Positions 5,717 to 7,537 of a stretch of DNA of 7,537 nt are shown here, in pieces. Source of the DNA: an uncultured bacterium (lineage in GTDB: Bacteria; Cyanobacteriota; Vampirovibrionia; Gastranaerophilales; Gastranaerophilaceae). The notes beneath the pieces are model-generated. The model was not told the origin of the DNA, searched no databases, and worked only from the letters and a program-made list of their open reading frames with translations. The stretch covers positions 1 to 7,537 of the forward strand of contig CAMHDG010000071.1 in the NCBI GenBank assembly GCA_946183815.1, given 5' to 3'. The position numbers and the translations under genes are program-made. How positions within the stretch are numbered: the stretch's first letter is position 1; each line of letters starts with the position of its first letter.

Positions 5717-6580
5717 CTAAAAGAGTTTTGTCCTGAATTTTTGACTGTATTTCTCTAACTGTTCATAAGTTTTTTTATCAACAGATTTTATATAGTTTAT
5801 ATACCCATTTAATTTTGCCTCATCGTGTTGGTCAAATTTTGGGTAATCAGTGTCTTTCGGTGCATATTGACCTTTTGATATTGCGTAATGATGTATCATT
5901 GCTCTTACTTTTTTCCTTAATTCTTTTGGAGTCCTAACCTCCTTATTTACAACAATACCCAGAATATTTTGTTGTTTATTAGAGGATATATATCGAGTTT
6001 TTTTCTCATTTAATTTAAATCCAAATTGTTGTATTAACTCTGAAACATAGTGTTCAACGGAGTTCAGAATATTTTTGTTGTTACATGAAAAAGTCATGTC
6101 GTCCATGTATCTTGAATATTCAACGTCATGCCGGTTACTGTATTCTTTAATTTTCTTATCTAACGGTAAAAAGCATGCGTTAGCAATATGTGCTGATGTC
6201 GGTGCTCCGACAGGTAGATGTTTCCCTACGGTTACAATATCGGTCAGGTAGTTCACGATTTCTTCTGTCGCATAAATATAAAAGGTTCGCTGTATTATCC
6301 TTTGTATGTATTCGTATCGAACAGATCCATAAAAATCTTTGATATCCATTTTAAGCACCCATTTTTTGCCTGTGTGCTGTTTTGCACTGTTATGAGTGCT
6401 TAATTCCAACGGATAATGCTTATTCACCCATTTTTTTATATATCTTTGTGCCTGTTTTAGTTTTCTGCACGGTTCATATATTATACGATTTTTTATCCGA
6501 AATACGTTGTACGAAACTTCTTTAAGATTGAGTACAGGATAATCGTTTAAGTAATCATTAAGTGTGTAGTTAGAACTCAT
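5717..6580 (-). CDS. Retron-like reverse transcriptase
   Basis: A 287-residue RT with the motifs of bacterial retron-type enzymes and no intron maturase or endonuclease domain. RIIYEPCRKL (32-41) is the first RT block. SAKQH (65-69) stands where retron RTs have NAxxH, followed by KWVLKMDIKDFY with catalytic Asp79 (motif A, 73-84). LPVGAPTS (122-129) is motif B, YMDD (158-161) is motif C with Asp160 and Asp161, GFKLNEKKT (187-195) is motif D, and NILGIVVN (205-212) replaces the region that holds VTG in retrons. The basic tail 213-287 is the likely thumb and RNA-binding part. All catalytic residues are present, so the enzyme should be active. The ATG at 6580 overlaps the helicase gene by 11 bp and has AGGA 6 bp upstream, so translation is coupled. 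A retron, or another RT-based defence system, is the best guess; the template RNA is not identified. Confidence 0.9.
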   Translation of the reverse strand: MSSNYTLNDYLNDYPVLNLKEVSYNVFRIKNRIIYEPCRKLKQAQRYIKKWVNKHYPLELSTHNSAKQHTGKKWVLKMDIKDFYGSVRYEYIQRIIQRTFYIYATEEIVNYLTDIVTVGKHLPVGAPTSAHIANACFLPLDKKIKEYSNRHDVEYSRYMDDMTFSCNNKNILNSVEHYVSELIQQFGFKLNEKKTRYISSNKQQNILGIVVNKEVRTPKELRKKVRAMIHHYAISKGQYAPKDTDYPKFDQHDEAKLNGYINYIKSVDKKTYEQLEKYSQKFRTKLF

Positions 6581-7424
6581 AAGTTGTCCTCACTGCAGGG
6601 AAAAACTTGCAGAAAGCGTAGTTAAATATCAGTCGAGCAGTCCCCACTGAGCCAAACTTATTCTTTGCGACAATGATTTCAGTTTCACCTTCTTGAATTA
6701 TCGCATCTTCGTCATGTCCGTAATATTCAGGTCGATAAATAAACATTACAACGTCTGATAACGATTCAATGGCAGAAGAACCTCTTAAGTCTGAAAGCAG
6801 AGGGCGTTTATCAGTTCTTTCTTCAAGTGCACGTGAAAGTTGAGAGAGTAAAAATATTATAACCCCGTTTTCTTTTGCTATTTTTCTCAAATCCTGCATA
6901 ATATCTTCTATCTGAAAGTTTCTGTCTTTTTTCGATTTTGTATGTATCAACTGTAAATAATCAATACAGACAAAATCAGGTTTGTTTTTTTGTATGCTTT
7001 TTTCTATTTCTTCAGTGGTTATCATCGGGGTATCATTTATGTATAATTCCCAATCAGCAATACGGTCTATTGATGCAGCCAAGTTTTCCCAGTCTTTTTC
7101 AAGCATGTTCCCTCTGCGAACATGAATAGAATCTATCTCTGCGTTCATACATAGCAAATGTTGGACTGCTTGCTCCTTTGAGCGTTCAATGGTAAATAAA
7201 AGTGTTTTTTTATTTTTATTTAGTATATTTTCCATTACAGAATATAAAAAAGACGTTTTTCCCATCGCAGGTCTGCCGGCAATAGTAATAATTCCACCAT
7301 TAAAACCATACATCATTTCATCTAAATCATTAAACCCTGTTAGTTCAAAGGGTTCTGATTTATAGATTGTTTCTATTTGGTCATACGCATCAGGTATGAT
7401 TTCTAATAATTTCTTTTCAGACAT
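6570..7424 (-). CDS. DnaB-like helicase C-terminal domain protein (RecA-fold ATPase)
   Basis: 284 residues matching the C-terminal ATPase domain of replicative DnaB helicase and lacking its N-terminal primase-binding domain (full DnaB is about 450 residues). Visible are GFNDLDEMMYGF (30-41), Walker A GRPAMGKTS (50-58, Lys56), IERSKEQ (79-85) with Glu80 in the position of the SLEMS glutamate, DDTP-like NDTPMIT (130-136), Walker B CIDYLQL (153-159, Asp155), LSQLSR (193-198), LSDLRGSSAIE (210-220), and KNKFGSVGTA near the end in place of the usual KQRNGPTG. ATP binding and ring formation on nucleic acid are therefore expected. Priming-linked replication is not. It is the first gene of an operon with the RT and has AGGAGA 7 bp before ATG. 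A role as partner or effector of the RT is inference. A minimal phage helicase is the alternative. Confidence 0.88.
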   Translation of the reverse strand: MSEKKLLEIIPDAYDQIETIYKSEPFELTGFNDLDEMMYGFNGGIITIAGRPAMGKTSFLYSVMENILNKNKKTLLFTIERSKEQAVQHLLCMNAEIDSIHVRRGNMLEKDWENLAASIDRIADWELYINDTPMITTEEIEKSIQKNKPDFVCIDYLQLIHTKSKKDRNFQIEDIMQDLRKIAKENGVIIFLLSQLSRALEERTDKRPLLSDLRGSSAIESLSDVVMFIYRPEYYGHDEDAIIQEGETEIIVAKNKFGSVGTARLIFNYAFCKFFPAVRTTYEF

Positions 7425-7431
7425 ACTAATT

Positions 7432-7437
7432 TCTCCT
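7432..7437 (-). promoter_or_regulatory. Ribosome binding site of the DnaB-like gene
   Basis: AGGAGA on the minus strand, 7 bp before the ATG at 7422-7424, after a run of A. It is strong and fixes the start, which in turn shows that the DnaB N-terminal domain is truly absent rather than missed. Confidence 0.8.
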
Positions 7438-7458
7438 TTTTTTCTAAATTATTCCATG

Positions 7459-7476
7459 CCGATACGTCAAAATCGG
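7459..7476. promoter_or_regulatory. Small inverted repeat in the operon leader
   Basis: CCGAT (7459-7463) and ATCGG (7472-7476) flank ACGTCAAA and could form a hairpin or operator about 35 bp before the DnaB-like start. The inner ATACGTCAAAAT recurs inverted at 5565-5576. The function is unknown. Confidence 0.4.
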
Positions 7477-7485
7477 ACAGGGGGG

Positions 7486-7537
7486 AAATTATTGTTTAGA
7501 GGCGAACGTAGTGAGCCGATATTTGCAAAAGTGATTA
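7486..7537 (+). repeat. Start of a third repeat-related element (copy C), cut by the window edge
   Basis: AAATTATTGTTTA at 7486-7498 is the terminal repeat of the element at 5350-5553. It is followed by GCGAACGTAGTGAGC, an imperfect hairpin in the place of the GCGAAGC hairpin of that element's right end. The sequence then leaves the window, so neither its length nor its other end can be seen. Confidence 0.5.

Noticed and set aside
5620..5736. Plus-strand frame of 38 codons starting MKYMREK
   Set aside because: It reads through the repeat hairpin and the RT terminator and into the end of the RT gene, and has no convincing ribosome binding site.
5717..6580. Group II intron or diversity-generating retroelement as the source of the RT
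   Set aside because: There is no maturase or HNH domain, no intron domain V is apparent near the gene, and no template/variable repeat pair or variable protein is seen. The SAKQH motif and compact size favour a retron-like RT.
6218..7129. Plus-strand frames at 6218-6403 and 6938-7129
   Set aside because: They are antisense to conserved motifs of the RT and of the DnaB-like ATPase.
6570..7424. Chromosomal replicative helicase DnaB
   Set aside because: The N-terminal domain is absent, the strong ribosome binding site fixes a short start, and the gene is in an operon with an RT rather than with replication or ribosomal genes.

Overview
The window is AT-rich, densely coding bacterial DNA. Two long hypothetical proteins carry a Phe-x-Gly motif near the N-terminus (NFKG, SFSG), a pattern I associate from memory with hypothetical proteins of gut Gastranaerophilales (Melainabacteria/Vampirovibrionia, the non-photosynthetic relatives of Cyanobacteria). 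That assignment is an inference of moderate confidence. No ribosomal or other marker gene confirms it.

Layout, left to right. Positions 1-55 hold one end of a repeat that returns inverted at 5351-5405. It abuts an extended -10 promoter and a probably leaderless gene for a small thioredoxin-like [2Fe-2S] ferredoxin (71-325, +). A bidirectional terminator separates this from a 682-residue multi-spanning membrane protein (367-2415, -) that starts at TTG and appears internally duplicated. A 417-bp divergent intergenic region follows. Next come two convergent genes whose stop codons overlap: a putative mono-ADP-ribosyltransferase (2833-3810, +) and a NADAR-domain protein, i.e. a predicted ADP-ribose-modification hydrolase (3807-4790, -). 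Each has its own recognisable promoter element. Together they look like a writer/eraser pair, possibly a toxin and its antidote.

From 4848 to 5284 there are two near-identical 161-bp tandem repeats plus a partial third copy that forms the 3' end and terminator of a tRNA-Asp(GUC) gene (5207-5284, -). Positions 5350-5553 form a hairpin-rich element of about 204 bp with 15-bp terminal inverted repeats, resembling a MITE. Truncated relatives lie at both window edges.

The right part is a two-gene operon on the minus strand: a RecA-fold protein equivalent to the C-terminal domain of DnaB helicase (6570-7424), followed with an 11-bp overlap by a compact retron-like reverse transcriptase (5717-6580), and closed by a strong terminator (5685-5709). 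The architecture suggests a retron-like or other RT-based defence module with a DnaB-type ATPase as partner. I do not recall a described retron type with this partner. Its non-coding RNA, if it exists, would be expected upstream of the helicase gene, at or beyond the right edge.

The two most interesting items are the ADP-ribosyltransferase/NADAR pair and the DnaB-like/RT operon. Both lie among repeats and a tRNA gene, as expected for accessory DNA.
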